Shown here: in pieces, positions 53,455 to 61,604 of the stretch
Layout: each line of letters begins with the position of its first letter
Numbering within the stretch: the stretch's first letter is position 1
Assembly (NCBI RefSeq): GCF_003096355.1
Contig: NZ_QEKI01000009.1
Location: forward strand, 62,001-126,000
Length of the DNA: 64,000 nucleotides
Direction: 5' to 3'
Origin: Pontibacter virosus
Lineage (GTDB): Bacteria; Bacteroidota; Bacteroidia; Cytophagales; Hymenobacteraceae
The notes under the pieces: model-generated
What the model saw: the letters and a program-made list of their open reading frames with translations, nothing else
What the model was told of the DNA's origin: nothing
Databases searched by the model: none
Position numbers and translations under genes: made by a program

Positions 53455-53631
53455 ATGAAAATCCTAATTCTTTTGTTTGGACTTACAGCAGCTTTTGGTG
53501 CCGCAGGCAAGAAAACAGCCCGCGATGTAGAAGAGATTAAGCACCGCCAGGAGTTGAGAGAGCTGGAGCGCTATCCAAACCTGCTTCCTGAAGTAGTCAT
53601 TACAGTGTCGCGTGACTCGCTGTTAAAGTAA
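53455..53631 (+). CDS. Tandem 58-residue micro-protein 2
   Basis: The second 177-bp gene starts MKILILLFGLTAAFGAAG and continues KKTARDVEEIKHRQELREL, then ERYPNLLPEVVITVSRD. It is the closest relative of copy 1: both have the hydrophobic start, the KKTA-x-D-x-E helix and the YPNLLPEV motif. The C-terminus ends in a hydrophilic SRDSLLK. One-helix membrane or exported peptide; function unknown. Confidence 0.75.
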   Translation: MKILILLFGLTAAFGAAGKKTARDVEEIKHRQELRELERYPNLLPEVVITVSRDSLLK

Positions 53632-53683
53632 CTCCCTGATTTTACCGATTTGTTTAACCCCGCCATTAGTACCAAATAAAATC

Positions 53684-53860
53684 ATGAAAATCATCATTCT
53701 TTTGCTGGTAGTGGTAGCCGCATTTGGCTTCGCCTTGAAAAAAACCATTGACGAGCGTACGCTGTTGGCCGATCGCTTGCAGCAGGAGCGGGTTACATTG
53801 CTGTACAACACCAAGAATCCCGCTCCCCAGCTTGTAGCCATGCTAGAGCAAGCCGCCTAA
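53684..53860 (+). CDS. Tandem 58-residue micro-protein 3
   Basis: The third 177-bp gene starts MKIIILLLVVVAAFGFALKK and keeps the KKT step, a helix with ERTLLADRLQQER, and a divergent end (LYNTKNPAPQLVAMLEQAA) where the YPNLLPEV motif is replaced by NTKNPAPQL. It has the same start (MKI-I-L), the same length and similar spacing, so it is a diverged member of the set. Confidence 0.72.
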   Translation: MKIIILLLVVVAAFGFALKKTIDERTLLADRLQQERVTLLYNTKNPAPQLVAMLEQAA

Positions 53861-53983
53861 AAGCGTACGCTGGCTGCCTGTAACATGTCCTACACCTTTG
53901 CTAAGCACTTAATCCAGGTTCTTTCTAAGACCAATCTCACACTCACTTCAAAACTGAGTGCCTCAAAAATACTGCCCTTATAA

Positions 53984-54022
53984 CAGCAATCGCCCGACCT
54001 GAATGGGGTCGGGCGATTGCTG
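53984..54022 (-). terminator. Terminator of the WPFGK-repeat protein gene
   Basis: CAGCAATCGCCCGACC (53984-53999) and GGTCGGGCGATTGCTG (54007-54022) form a perfect 16-bp stem with a 7-nt loop that touches the stop codon of the minus-strand gene. Confidence 0.8.
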
Positions 54023-54670
54023 CTAATTTTCCTGCTTCTTGAATATCTTGTTCCAGTCAATGCGCTTCTCAGGCTCAGGTTCTGGAGCGGGCTCCTCCTT
54101 TTTCCCGAAAGGCCATGCCTTCTTTTTAGGCGGCTCCGGCTCTTTCTTCTTGCCAAACGGCCAACCCGACTTTTCCTCTTCTTCCTGCTGCTTGCCAAAA
54201 GGCCAGACTTTCTTTTTCTCTTTCTTCTCGGGCACAATTACATAGCGGATCGAGATGCCCGTGGCCAGCTTAACCCAGTCTTCGTGGTTAAAATGCAGGG
54301 CCGGTTTCACGTCAGCCGAGAGCAAAAAAGGCAGCCCGTTCACCTTATACTCTACGCCCACAATGGCATCCAAACCGGTGAACACGCCATGGTCTTTGAG
54401 GTTGCCGATGTGGCCGCCGCCGCCCAGGTAGTAGTTGAAGCGCTTGCCCAGCATGGGCCAGTGCCGCTGGTAGAGCAGGGTACCGCTATACTCCCGCGAG
54501 CCGACCAGAGCTAAACCTTCGAGGGTGCTTTTCTCTGCAATCCGCTGCTGCACGGTGGCCCCAAACTGGTCGCCACCTAGTCGTATACCTGCTGCCGTTC
54601 TGTATTTCTGCGCCTGGCTGGCCGTAGCCGCTCCCGCCACCAGTAGTATCGTAATAAGAATCTTCTTCAT
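54023..54670 (-). CDS. Exported protein with three WPFGK repeats
   Basis: A 215-residue protein with a signal peptide (about residues 1-20, ending SQAQ), a beta-rich body with a glycine run (YYLGGGGHIG) resembling small outer-membrane barrels, and a charged C-terminal third in which WPFGK occurs three times (KVWPFGKQQ, SGWPFGKKK, KAWPFGKKE) at 16- to 18-residue spacing, separated by Glu/Pro/Lys linkers. The tail looks disordered and periplasmic, with the repeats as possible binding motifs for cell wall or a partner. Family not recognised. Confidence 0.72.
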   Translation of the reverse strand: MKKILITILLVAGAATASQAQKYRTAAGIRLGGDQFGATVQQRIAEKSTLEGLALVGSREYSGTLLYQRHWPMLGKRFNYYLGGGGHIGNLKDHGVFTGLDAIVGVEYKVNGLPFLLSADVKPALHFNHEDWVKLATGISIRYVIVPEKKEKKKVWPFGKQQEEEEKSGWPFGKKKEPEPPKKKAWPFGKKEEPAPEPEPEKRIDWNKIFKKQEN

Positions 54671-54873
54671 GTGTTGTTTCGGAGTCTGACTCCTGCAGCT
54701 GCAAATATCTTACCTATTCTGCACAAACAGTATAGTATACCTGGCAGCTTACCAATGTTTTTTAAAAATGCGCTCCCGGTTACAGAGAAGCTTTGTCGGG
54801 AGCCAGAGTTATGGGAACGCATGTATAGACCATACTGGTATACCTGCACGTAAAAATGGCTATTAGCTATACC

Positions 54874-55290
54874 TTAAAAGTCGCCTTTAAAACCACCGCG
54901 GCTGGCCTTTTTGTCAGATTGGCGGCGTTTGCTTTCGAGGCGCTTGCGCACAGATGCCCGTGTGGGTTTGGTGGCTTTGCGTTTTTTCTGGCGGGTAAGT
55001 GCCTGGCGGATTAACTCGTAAAAGCGCTCAATGCACTGTTCCTTGTTTTGCAACTGACTCCGCTCGGCCTGGCACATCAAATGCAGAAAACCCTCATTGT
55101 TAATGCGACTGGCCAGCTTTTCCTGCACCAGCACTTTCTCTTCATCCGTCAGCAACTCAGAGTCGCTCACATGGAAGCGCAACTCGACCTTGCTGGCAAC
55201 TTTGTTTACGTTTTGCCCACCGGCCCCACCACTCCGCGAAGCCTGAAAACTCAGCTCCCGCTCAAAATCCCGTTCTCTTATATCTGCCAT
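54874..55290 (-). CDS. arfB: Alternative ribosome-rescue peptidyl-tRNA hydrolase
   Basis: From the ATG at 55290 (MADIRERDFE) the protein has 138 residues. The class I release factor catalytic motif GGQ (residues 24-26, SGGAGGQNVNKVASKVELRF) is followed by a basic C-terminal tail rich in Lys and Arg (RKKRKAT to KRLESKRRQSDKKASRG) that enters the mRNA channel of stalled ribosomes. It releases nascent chains from non-stop complexes. The frame extends five codons to an ATG at 55305, but the shorter form matches ArfB/YaeJ starts. Confidence 0.94.
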   Translation of the reverse strand: MADIRERDFERELSFQASRSGGAGGQNVNKVASKVELRFHVSDSELLTDEEKVLVQEKLASRINNEGFLHLMCQAERSQLQNKEQCIERFYELIRQALTRQKKRKATKPTRASVRKRLESKRRQSDKKASRGGFKGDF

Positions 55291-55359
55291 ACCTATACCT
55301 TCCAAAATACTCTTGTAACCAACGCCTTATACCTGTTCGCTGATAATATCAGACAAATA

Positions 55360-55401
55360 TGCGTCTTTTCAGATTTTTGTGCGTCTTTTGTGAAATTTTT
55401 G
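55360..55401. repeat. Tandem imperfect 20/22-bp repeat upstream of the alpha/beta hydrolase
   Basis: TGCGTCTTTTCAGATTTTTG (55360-55379) is followed at once by TGCGTCTTTT (55380-55389) and GTGAAATTTTTG. The two units share TGCGTCTTTT and TTTTTG. Similar TTTGCGTCTTT strings recur in Bacteroidota intergenic DNA; possible dispersed repeat. Confidence 0.5.
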
Positions 55402-55420
55402 GTCACCTTATACCTATTCT

Positions 55421-56332
55421 ATGAAAAAGTTACGCTTTGTCTACCTGCTGCTGATGCTGTTTGCACTGCCACAACTATCGCAGGCTGTCAACAAGTCGTT
55501 TTACTTCACTACCTCAGACGGGGTGCAGCTCTATGTGCGCATGGCAGGCGAAGGCAAGCCTTGCCTCTTCATCCACGGTGGCCCCGGCTCCTGGACCAAA
55601 TACTTCTATGCTCTCGGCGGCGATGTGGTAGAGCAAGACATGACCATGATTTACGTAGACCAGCGCGGCTGCGGTCGCTCCTCTAGTTCCGAAGCAAAAG
55701 ACTACTCACTGGCCCGTTTGGTAAAAGACTTTGAAGAGCTGCGCGAACACCTCGGCTATAACAAATGGATGATCATGCCGCACTCTTTTGGGGGCACCAT
55801 CGCCACAGAGTACGCCTACCAACACCCGAAGCGTGTCAGCGCTGCCATTTTCGTAAACTCTACCCTATACTTGAACGATGCCCTGGAAAGTTACATCAAA
55901 AACGGGGCACGCCTGCTGGGCAAACCCGAGTCAGATTTCCGCAAAGCCGGTGGCTCTATTGGCGAGGCGCTCAACGGCGTGGCCTACCAACTTAACCAGC
56001 AGGGTATGATGTACAAGATGATGTACCCTAAAAAGGAGATGTTCGATCAGATGAACGCTGTAATGGACACCACCATCAACTGGGACTTCGGCAGCAAGGT
56101 ATGGGACTTCCCGGAATACGCACAAGACTTCACCATCAAGAGTGCATCACTTAAGATGCCGGTCCTGGTTATCTCCGGCAACAACGATTTATCAGTAGGC
56201 CCGGAGCACTACCGCTTGTTCAAGTTCAAGAACGCCACCTACCGCCCCATGGCCACTGGCCACTGCCCTTATCAAGAGCAGACGGCGCTTTTCCACGAGC
56301 ATGTAAAGTCCTTCCTGGCGAAGGTAAAATAA
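55421..56332 (+). CDS. Alpha/beta hydrolase, proline iminopeptidase-like
   Basis: A 303-residue exported hydrolase with a signal peptide (about residues 1-22, ending SQAV). The oxyanion-hole motif is CLFIHGGPGSWTKYF, the nucleophile Ser122 lies in MPHSFGGTIATEYAYQHP (Pro in place of the first Gly of GxSxG), Asp is in ISGNNDLSVGPEHY and His in ATGHCPYQEQ. HGGPG and the DQRGCGRS stretch match proline iminopeptidases. It likely acts on peptides or esters in the periplasm. It is monocistronic, ending at a hairpin. Confidence 0.88.
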   Translation: MKKLRFVYLLLMLFALPQLSQAVNKSFYFTTSDGVQLYVRMAGEGKPCLFIHGGPGSWTKYFYALGGDVVEQDMTMIYVDQRGCGRSSSSEAKDYSLARLVKDFEELREHLGYNKWMIMPHSFGGTIATEYAYQHPKRVSAAIFVNSTLYLNDALESYIKNGARLLGKPESDFRKAGGSIGEALNGVAYQLNQQGMMYKMMYPKKEMFDQMNAVMDTTINWDFGSKVWDFPEYAQDFTIKSASLKMPVLVISGNNDLSVGPEHYRLFKFKNATYRPMATGHCPYQEQTALFHEHVKSFLAKVK

Positions 56333-56355
56333 TCAGGACTACCTACCTAGATGAG

Positions 56356-56387
56356 AAGGGGCAGGCCACCATGGCTTGCCCTTTTTT
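56356..56387 (+). terminator. Terminator after the alpha/beta hydrolase gene
   Basis: AAGGGGCAGGCCA and TGGCTTGCCCTT pair with minor mismatches and a short loop, followed by T7, about 24 bp past the stop. Confidence 0.8.
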
Positions 56388-56462
56388 TGTGCTGCGCCCC
56401 TTGCACGAAACCAAAGCCTGAAGCATAGCCGTATGCCATAGAATAAAATTGTGGCTATACCT

Positions 56463-57443
56463 ATGAACCAAAAAGACAATTCGCTCCGAATCGGCTACCA
56501 TGCATCGCACGAACAGTTTAAGCCAAGCGAGCTCCTCCAGTATGTGCAACAGGCCGAAAAGGCGGGTTTTAACGCCTCTATGTCGTCGGACCACTTTGCC
56601 CCCTGGAGCCTCGACCAGGGCGAGAGTGGCTTTGCCTGGTCTTGGCTCGGAGCCGCTATGCAAGCCACTAATCTGCCCTTTGGTATAGTCAATGCACCGG
56701 GTCAGCGCTACCATCCGGCTATAATTGCGCAGGCTGCCGCTACGCTCGCCGAAATGTTTCCGGAAAGATTTTGGGTGGCCATGGGCAGCGGACAGTACAT
56801 CAACGAGCAGATTACGGGCGAGCACTGGCCCGTGAAACAAGACCGCAACGATCGCCTGAAAGAGTGTGTCGACATCATCCGGGCGCTGTGGGACGGCGAG
56901 ACCGTAACGCACCATGGCCTGGTGACCGTGGAAGAAGCCAAACTTTGGACACGCGCCAAGGTAGCGCCTAAAATAATCGGAGCGGCCATTACCGAAGAAA
57001 CCGCCGAGTGGGTGGGCGGCTGGGCCGATGGTTTAATTACCGTTTCCAAACCACCCAAAGAGCTTAAGAAAATGGTGGATGCCTTCCACAGAGGTGGGGG
57101 CGAGGGCAAACCCATGTACCTGAAAGTGCAGCTCTCCTACGCCAAAGATGAAAAAGAGGCACTGCAGGGAGCCCACGATCAATGGCGCTCCAACATCTTC
57201 CCGAGTGCCGTACTGTCTGACCTGCGCACTGCCAAACAGCTGGAGCAGGCAGCCATGTTCGTGCGCGAAGAAGACCTGCGCGAGCACGTACGCATTTCCT
57301 CCGACCCGAACCAGCACGTGGAGTGGCTGCAGCAGGACCTCGACCTGGGCTTCAGCCAGCTGATGCTGCACAATGTAAACCTGGGGCAGGAGCGCTTTAT
57401 TGAGGTGTTTGGCAGTAAGGTGGTACCACAGCTTTTGAGCTAA
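56463..57443 (+). CDS. LLM-class FMN/F420-type oxidoreductase (TIGR03885-like)
   Basis: From the ATG at 56463 (MNQKDNSLRIGYHASHE) the enzyme has 326 residues and the luciferase-like TIM-barrel signatures: GFNASMSSDHFAPWS, WSWLGAAMQATN, GIVNAPGQRYHPAIIAQAAATLAEMFPERFWVAMGSG (read in parts), and WDGETVTHHGLVTVEEAKLW. The Ser-Asp-His step and the layout suit the TIGR03885/TIGR03557 families, named in databases as FMN- or F420-dependent. F420 synthesis is not expected in this phylum, so FMN is more likely. The GTG at 56451 adds four residues and is less favoured. Confidence 0.85.
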   Translation: MNQKDNSLRIGYHASHEQFKPSELLQYVQQAEKAGFNASMSSDHFAPWSLDQGESGFAWSWLGAAMQATNLPFGIVNAPGQRYHPAIIAQAAATLAEMFPERFWVAMGSGQYINEQITGEHWPVKQDRNDRLKECVDIIRALWDGETVTHHGLVTVEEAKLWTRAKVAPKIIGAAITEETAEWVGGWADGLITVSKPPKELKKMVDAFHRGGGEGKPMYLKVQLSYAKDEKEALQGAHDQWRSNIFPSAVLSDLRTAKQLEQAAMFVREEDLREHVRISSDPNQHVEWLQQDLDLGFSQLMLHNVNLGQERFIEVFGSKVVPQLLS

Positions 57444-57531
57444 GGTATAGCGGTAACACAAAGCCCGTCTGACTATTAACTTATAGCGTATAAGCATGTT
57501 ACAGGTATAGCACGTCACGTATAGACACCCT

Positions 57532-58611
57532 ATGAAATGGTCACTTAACCTTGGCAGAATAGCGGGCATCAAGATTCTGGTGCACTGGACATTCCTGATC
57601 TTGATCGGTTGGATCGTGTTCTCGGAAATGCAGCGCGGCTCTGACCTAACGGCTACGCTACTGTCAGTCGCTTTTGTCTTAACTATTTTTCTGTGCGTGG
57701 TCCTGCACGAATTGGGTCATGCGCTCATGGCAAGGCGCTATGGTGTGAGCACCAAAATGATCACGCTTTTGCCGATAGGTGGTGTGGCTAGCCTGGAGCG
57801 TATACCTGAAAACCCGAAAAAAGAGCTCATGATCGCCATTGCTGGTCCCGCCGTGAATGTGGTGATCGCGCTTGTGCTCTGGCTCATACTACCTCCCCTG
57901 CGCGAAATGCCGGGTGAGGAGTTCTTTAGCCGCATCACGGCAGCTAACTTCCTATACCTGCTGTTCTTTGTTAACCTGATGCTCGTGATCTTCAACGCTA
58001 TACCTGCCTTCCCGATGGATGGCGGGCGTGTGCTGCGGGCTTTGCTGGCCTTTAAGCTAGGCAGGGTGCGGGCAACCCAGATAGCGGCCAACCTGGGTCA
58101 GCTGCTGGCCATGTTCTTCGTTTTTATCGGCTTTTTCTACAACCCTTTCCTGATCCTGATCGGCATATTCGTATTCTTCGGGGCCTGGTCTGAGAATATG
58201 ATCGTGCAACACCTCGACTTTTTGCGCGGCCACCTGGTGCGTGAAGGCATGATGACTAACTTTGTTACCCTCGCTCCTACCGAAACGGTGCGCGAGGCGC
58301 TGGGCAAACTCCTCAAAGGCTCCGAGCACGACTTTGTGGTGGAGCAGGAAGGCCAGGTGGTTGGCACCCTGACACGCATGCAGCTGATACAGGCCGTAAA
58401 AGAAGAGAAGATCGAAAGTCCGGTGTCCGCTATCATGACGCAGGAAATTAAGGCTTTTAACGTCCAGGACAAGCTAGCCGAAGCGTATACCGAGCTGCAG
58501 AAGACCAAAGCTCCCCTTTACCCGGTACTTGACAATGGGCGTCTGGCCGGCGTGATCAACACGGACAACATCAACGAGTTCATTCTCATAAAATCCGCAC
58601 TGGCACATTAG
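57532..58611 (+). CDS. Site-2 protease family zinc metallopeptidase (M50) with CBS pair
   Basis: A 359-residue membrane peptidase. His59-Glu60 and His63 (VVLHELGHALMARRYG) bind zinc, and Asp163 in FPMDGGRVLRALLA is the third ligand. About six membrane helices fill residues 1-225; a CBS-domain pair follows (VREALGKLLKGSEHDF, SPVSAIMTQEIKAF, KLAEAYTELQKTKAPLYPV), which probably senses nucleotides or ligand state. It may cleave anti-sigma factors or signal peptides within the membrane. The substrate is unknown. It is 88 bp after the LLM gene. Confidence 0.92.
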   Translation: MKWSLNLGRIAGIKILVHWTFLILIGWIVFSEMQRGSDLTATLLSVAFVLTIFLCVVLHELGHALMARRYGVSTKMITLLPIGGVASLERIPENPKKELMIAIAGPAVNVVIALVLWLILPPLREMPGEEFFSRITAANFLYLLFFVNLMLVIFNAIPAFPMDGGRVLRALLAFKLGRVRATQIAANLGQLLAMFFVFIGFFYNPFLILIGIFVFFGAWSENMIVQHLDFLRGHLVREGMMTNFVTLAPTETVREALGKLLKGSEHDFVVEQEGQVVGTLTRMQLIQAVKEEKIESPVSAIMTQEIKAFNVQDKLAEAYTELQKTKAPLYPVLDNGRLAGVINTDNINEFILIKSALAH

Positions 58612-58676
58612 CGCCTAAACTACAGCCTCCAGACAAAAGCTATACCTGATTTACCTTACCGGACACACATTTTTAT

Positions 58677-58684
58677 TATATTTG
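58677..58684 (+). promoter_or_regulatory. Candidate -7 element of the secreted metallopeptidase gene
   Basis: TATATTTG is a perfect -7 match; a start near 58691 leaves a leader of about 108 nt before the ATG at 58799. No proper -33 box. The element overlaps the longer frame that starts at 58682, supporting the shorter start. Confidence 0.35.
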
Positions 58685-58798
58685 GCAGTAAACCGTACAT
58701 ACCCCGGCACATCCTTTTGCGTAATAGAACGTTATGGCCGCTTTGGAATGCGACACCCAAATTTTATAGACAGCAAAACTGACAATCCGCACCACTCT

Positions 58799-60970
58799 AT
58801 GACCACCATACTCCTAACACCTGACCGCTTGGGGTCGCGAAGCGCTGCCATGTTCTTGGCACTCCTTCTATCGGTGATTTCCTTTGCAGCGCACGCCTCT
58901 GAAGACCTGCACATGGCACCCATTTCGCTGCAGGAGCGCATCAAAGCAGCTGACTTGATTGTTGAAGGCGAAGTTGTGGCCCAGCGGTCCTTCTGGGATG
59001 CAAAGCAGGAGCTTATTTACACTGCTCATACCGTCCGGCTCTTTAAGATTTTCAAGGGAGCGCTGGAGGAACGCCAGGTGGAGGTAATCACAGAGGGTGG
59101 AACAGTAGGGCTGGCCATGCACACTGTAACGTCAGCCTTACAGCTGAGAAAAGGACAGCAAGGTATGTTCTTCCTTACAAGAGGGGCCACCACAGGTATA
59201 GTAGCCAGTGCAGCTTCAGTCATAGCCAGACCATATGCCAGCCGGCAGGGTTTTGTACGCTATGATGTGGAGCAAGGCACCGCCGCTGATCCGTTTAACC
59301 AATACAAATCTGTGCAGGAAGTATACCAGGCCGTAACTTCCCGCATGGGGCAGCAATACAAAACAGTGATTGCGAACGATAAGTTGGAATCAGGTATAAA
59401 GGCCCAAATCCAGCAGGAAAGCACGCAGGCCACGCAAGCTCCGGTAGTAACCGGCTTTAGCCCTGCGCGCACCAGTGCGGGCACGGGGGCTGTGCTCACC
59501 ATTACAGGCACAGGCTTCGGGAGCTCGCGCGGCAATGGATTTGTGGAGTTCCCCAACGCTGACGATGGTGGTACTACCCTGGTACGTCCTTACGCATCCG
59601 ATTACCTGTCCTGGACCAATACCCAGATCAAAGTAGCAGTACCCTCCTACACCCAGACGGGCGGAACAGCCGGCACAGGCCGCATCAAAGTAACAGCCAA
59701 CGACGGCACATCTGCCATGAGCGTTGGGTCGCTCGTAATCGAATTTGCTTATTCTAATGTGGTAGCAGAGGGTGGTAACACGCCTTTTCAGCCTGTTTTG
59801 ATAGATGCCAACCGGAATGGCGGCTATACCATACAGTTCGCTCCCAGCCTGCAGAACAGAGCGGCAGCACAAGAAGGCTTCAGGCGCGCCGTAAACAATT
59901 GGGTATGCACCACAAACGTGAACTGGGTGGTTGGCGCTGCCACCACAACCGAAAGCTCTGCCGACGACGGCCGTAGTGTTATCCGCTTTGCATCCCCCTC
60001 CGTGACAGGTCAGGGTGTGTTGGCCCGCACCATAAGCAAGTACAGGGGCTGCGTGTCCATTAGCGGCACCCGCCGCGACACGATCTTCTGGCTCACTGAG
60101 TTCGACATGGAGATCAACAGCAACATCACCTGGCAGTACGGCCCAGGGGCACCGGGTGCTGACCAGTTCGACTTTGAAACAGTGATCCTGCACGAGTTAG
60201 GCCACGCGCACCAACTCGGCCATGTTATTCTGCCTAACACTTTGATGCACTACAACATAGGTCGCCGGACACAGGTTCGTGATCTGACTGCCCCAGACAT
60301 AGCGGGAGCCAACCTGGTGCTGAGCCGAAGCCAGAACCCTCTGGCATGCGGCGGCCGCTCTCCTATGACACCGAAGCTGGACGGCGATTGTAATCTGGCC
60401 TCCGAGATCTTTACCTTCGACGCCTCCTTTACCAATGCAGGGGCTGTGGATGTGATCTGGACTACCAGCACTGAGCAAGGCGTCGCTCGCTTTGTAGTCC
60501 AGCGCAGTCAGGACGGGCAGCAATGGGAAGACATAGGTGAGGTTCCTGCCACTGGCCGGGCTGGCGACTATACCTTTACAGATAACGATCCGCTGCCTCG
60601 ACGAAGCTTCTACCGTTTGCGCGTGCTTTACACCAATAACCCCGAGGCGTTTTCAGGCAGAGTGCAGGTCCTCAACCCAAGCGATTTGCGTATTTTCAAA
60701 GTATACCCTAACCCAATCGGCCTCACCACTAATGCCGACGGTGCCCCTAGCGAAACACTACGAATAGAGTACCTGGTACGCAACACGTCAGACCTCAGCC
60801 TGCAGCTATACGACTTGCAGGGCAGACTCGTGCGAGATCTGGAAGCCACCGTAACCGACGGGACGGATATCATCGAAATCAATGTCTCAGACCTGGCATC
60901 GGGCACTTACGTGCTGCGTTGGAGAGAAGGCAACAGCAGCGGCGCCACGAAAGTGGTCAAAGTGCAGTAA
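58799..60970 (+). CDS. Secreted matrixin-type metallopeptidase with type IX sorting domain
   Basis: From the ATG at 58799 the product has 723 residues. The signal peptide ends near SFAAHA (about residue 35). Then come an N-terminal domain of about 150 residues, an IPT/TIG domain (VVTGFSPARTSAGTGAVLTI, around 215-300), and a metzincin-like catalytic domain with His465-Glu466, His469 and His475 (HELGHAHQLGH) and a Met-turn-like LMHYN. A fibronectin-like domain follows (around 540-620). The C-terminal domain opens IFKVYPNPIG and ends TYVLRWREG then TKVVKVQ, the type IX sorting domain. It should be exported by the GldK-N/PorP machinery encoded upstream. Confidence 0.88.
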   Translation: MTTILLTPDRLGSRSAAMFLALLLSVISFAAHASEDLHMAPISLQERIKAADLIVEGEVVAQRSFWDAKQELIYTAHTVRLFKIFKGALEERQVEVITEGGTVGLAMHTVTSALQLRKGQQGMFFLTRGATTGIVASAASVIARPYASRQGFVRYDVEQGTAADPFNQYKSVQEVYQAVTSRMGQQYKTVIANDKLESGIKAQIQQESTQATQAPVVTGFSPARTSAGTGAVLTITGTGFGSSRGNGFVEFPNADDGGTTLVRPYASDYLSWTNTQIKVAVPSYTQTGGTAGTGRIKVTANDGTSAMSVGSLVIEFAYSNVVAEGGNTPFQPVLIDANRNGGYTIQFAPSLQNRAAAQEGFRRAVNNWVCTTNVNWVVGAATTTESSADDGRSVIRFASPSVTGQGVLARTISKYRGCVSISGTRRDTIFWLTEFDMEINSNITWQYGPGAPGADQFDFETVILHELGHAHQLGHVILPNTLMHYNIGRRTQVRDLTAPDIAGANLVLSRSQNPLACGGRSPMTPKLDGDCNLASEIFTFDASFTNAGAVDVIWTTSTEQGVARFVVQRSQDGQQWEDIGEVPATGRAGDYTFTDNDPLPRRSFYRLRVLYTNNPEAFSGRVQVLNPSDLRIFKVYPNPIGLTTNADGAPSETLRIEYLVRNTSDLSLQLYDLQGRLVRDLEATVTDGTDIIEINVSDLASGTYVLRWREGNSSGATKVVKVQ

Positions 60971-61006
60971 CAAGAAAAGGGAGACTGTCGGCCTCCCTTT
61001 TCTTGT
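60970..61006. terminator. Bidirectional terminator between metallopeptidase and hsp20 genes
   Basis: A perfect 14-bp inverted repeat (60970-60983 and 60993-61006; AAAAGGGAG / CTCCCTTTT) encloses a 9-nt loop directly after the stop codon. It also ends the convergent hsp20 gene. Confidence 0.85.
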
Positions 61007-61018
61007 TGTCCTGGTCTC

Positions 61019-61492
61019 CTACTCGATGCTAACCCGCTTCCGGTTGTTGGTATTTGTCTGCTCTTGCTTTGGTACCGTTATTTTCAGCACCCCTTCTTCG
61101 TAGCGCGCCTTTATTTCTTCTGCTCTAACAGCATCCGGCAACTTAAACGAGCGACTGAAAGAGCTGTAATTATACTCCCGACGGGTATAGTTTTCTTCTT
61201 CCGTCGAGGTATCCTGCTCTTTTTGGCTGCTGATGGTGAGCATACCTTCGTCTATGTCTACTTCAAAATCATCTTTGGCCATACCTGGGGCCGCCAACTC
61301 AATGGTGTATTCTCTTTCATTCTCCCGGATGTTGGTCGCAGGCATGTTCCGCATGATCTGTCGCCCGATTTGTGCGGGCATTCGCAGCAGATCGTTCTCA
61401 AAGAAACGATCTACGTCGCTAAAAAAGTCTGTGAAGAACGACCTGGGAGTGAGACTCTCACCTCCTGTGCGCTCTTTTCTCATTGGCTTCAT
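61019..61492 (-). CDS. Small heat-shock protein, Hsp20/alpha-crystallin family
   Basis: A 157-residue chaperone with an N-terminal arm (SFFTDFFSDVDRFFENDLLRM), the alpha-crystallin domain (about residues 45-145: NIRENEREYTIELAAPGMAKDDFEVD, YEEGVLKITVPKQEQ), and the short C-terminal extension. Ten IxV-like C-terminal contacts are not evident, but the alpha-crystallin core with A-x-x-x-G-V-L is standard. It is unusual in having AAGGAGGT 7 nt before the ATG, a near-perfect Shine-Dalgarno, which suggests strong translation under heat stress. Confidence 0.93.
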   Translation of the reverse strand: MKPMRKERTGGESLTPRSFFTDFFSDVDRFFENDLLRMPAQIGRQIMRNMPATNIRENEREYTIELAAPGMAKDDFEVDIDEGMLTISSQKEQDTSTEEENYTRREYNYSSFSRSFKLPDAVRAEEIKARYEEGVLKITVPKQEQTNTNNRKRVSIE

Positions 61493-61497
61493 AGTAG

Positions 61498-61506
61498 TAC
61501 CTCCTT
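61498..61506 (-). promoter_or_regulatory. Strong Shine-Dalgarno of the hsp20 gene
   Basis: The minus strand reads AAGGAGGT followed by a 7-nt spacer to the ATG. Most genes here lack such a site, so it is exceptional in this lineage. Confidence 0.6.
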
Positions 61507-61604
61507 TTTGCTATGGTTTAACATCTTGGCTTATATCACCCATTTATGTGGGCAACTCCACTAATTTTTACGCCTTGATTTTCTTATAGTTTAACCTTGA
61601 ATAA

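Noticed and set aside
53229..53860. The micro-proteins as type I toxins or bacteriocins
   Set aside because: No antitoxin RNA, immunity gene, processing gene or double-glycine leader is visible, so the function is left open.
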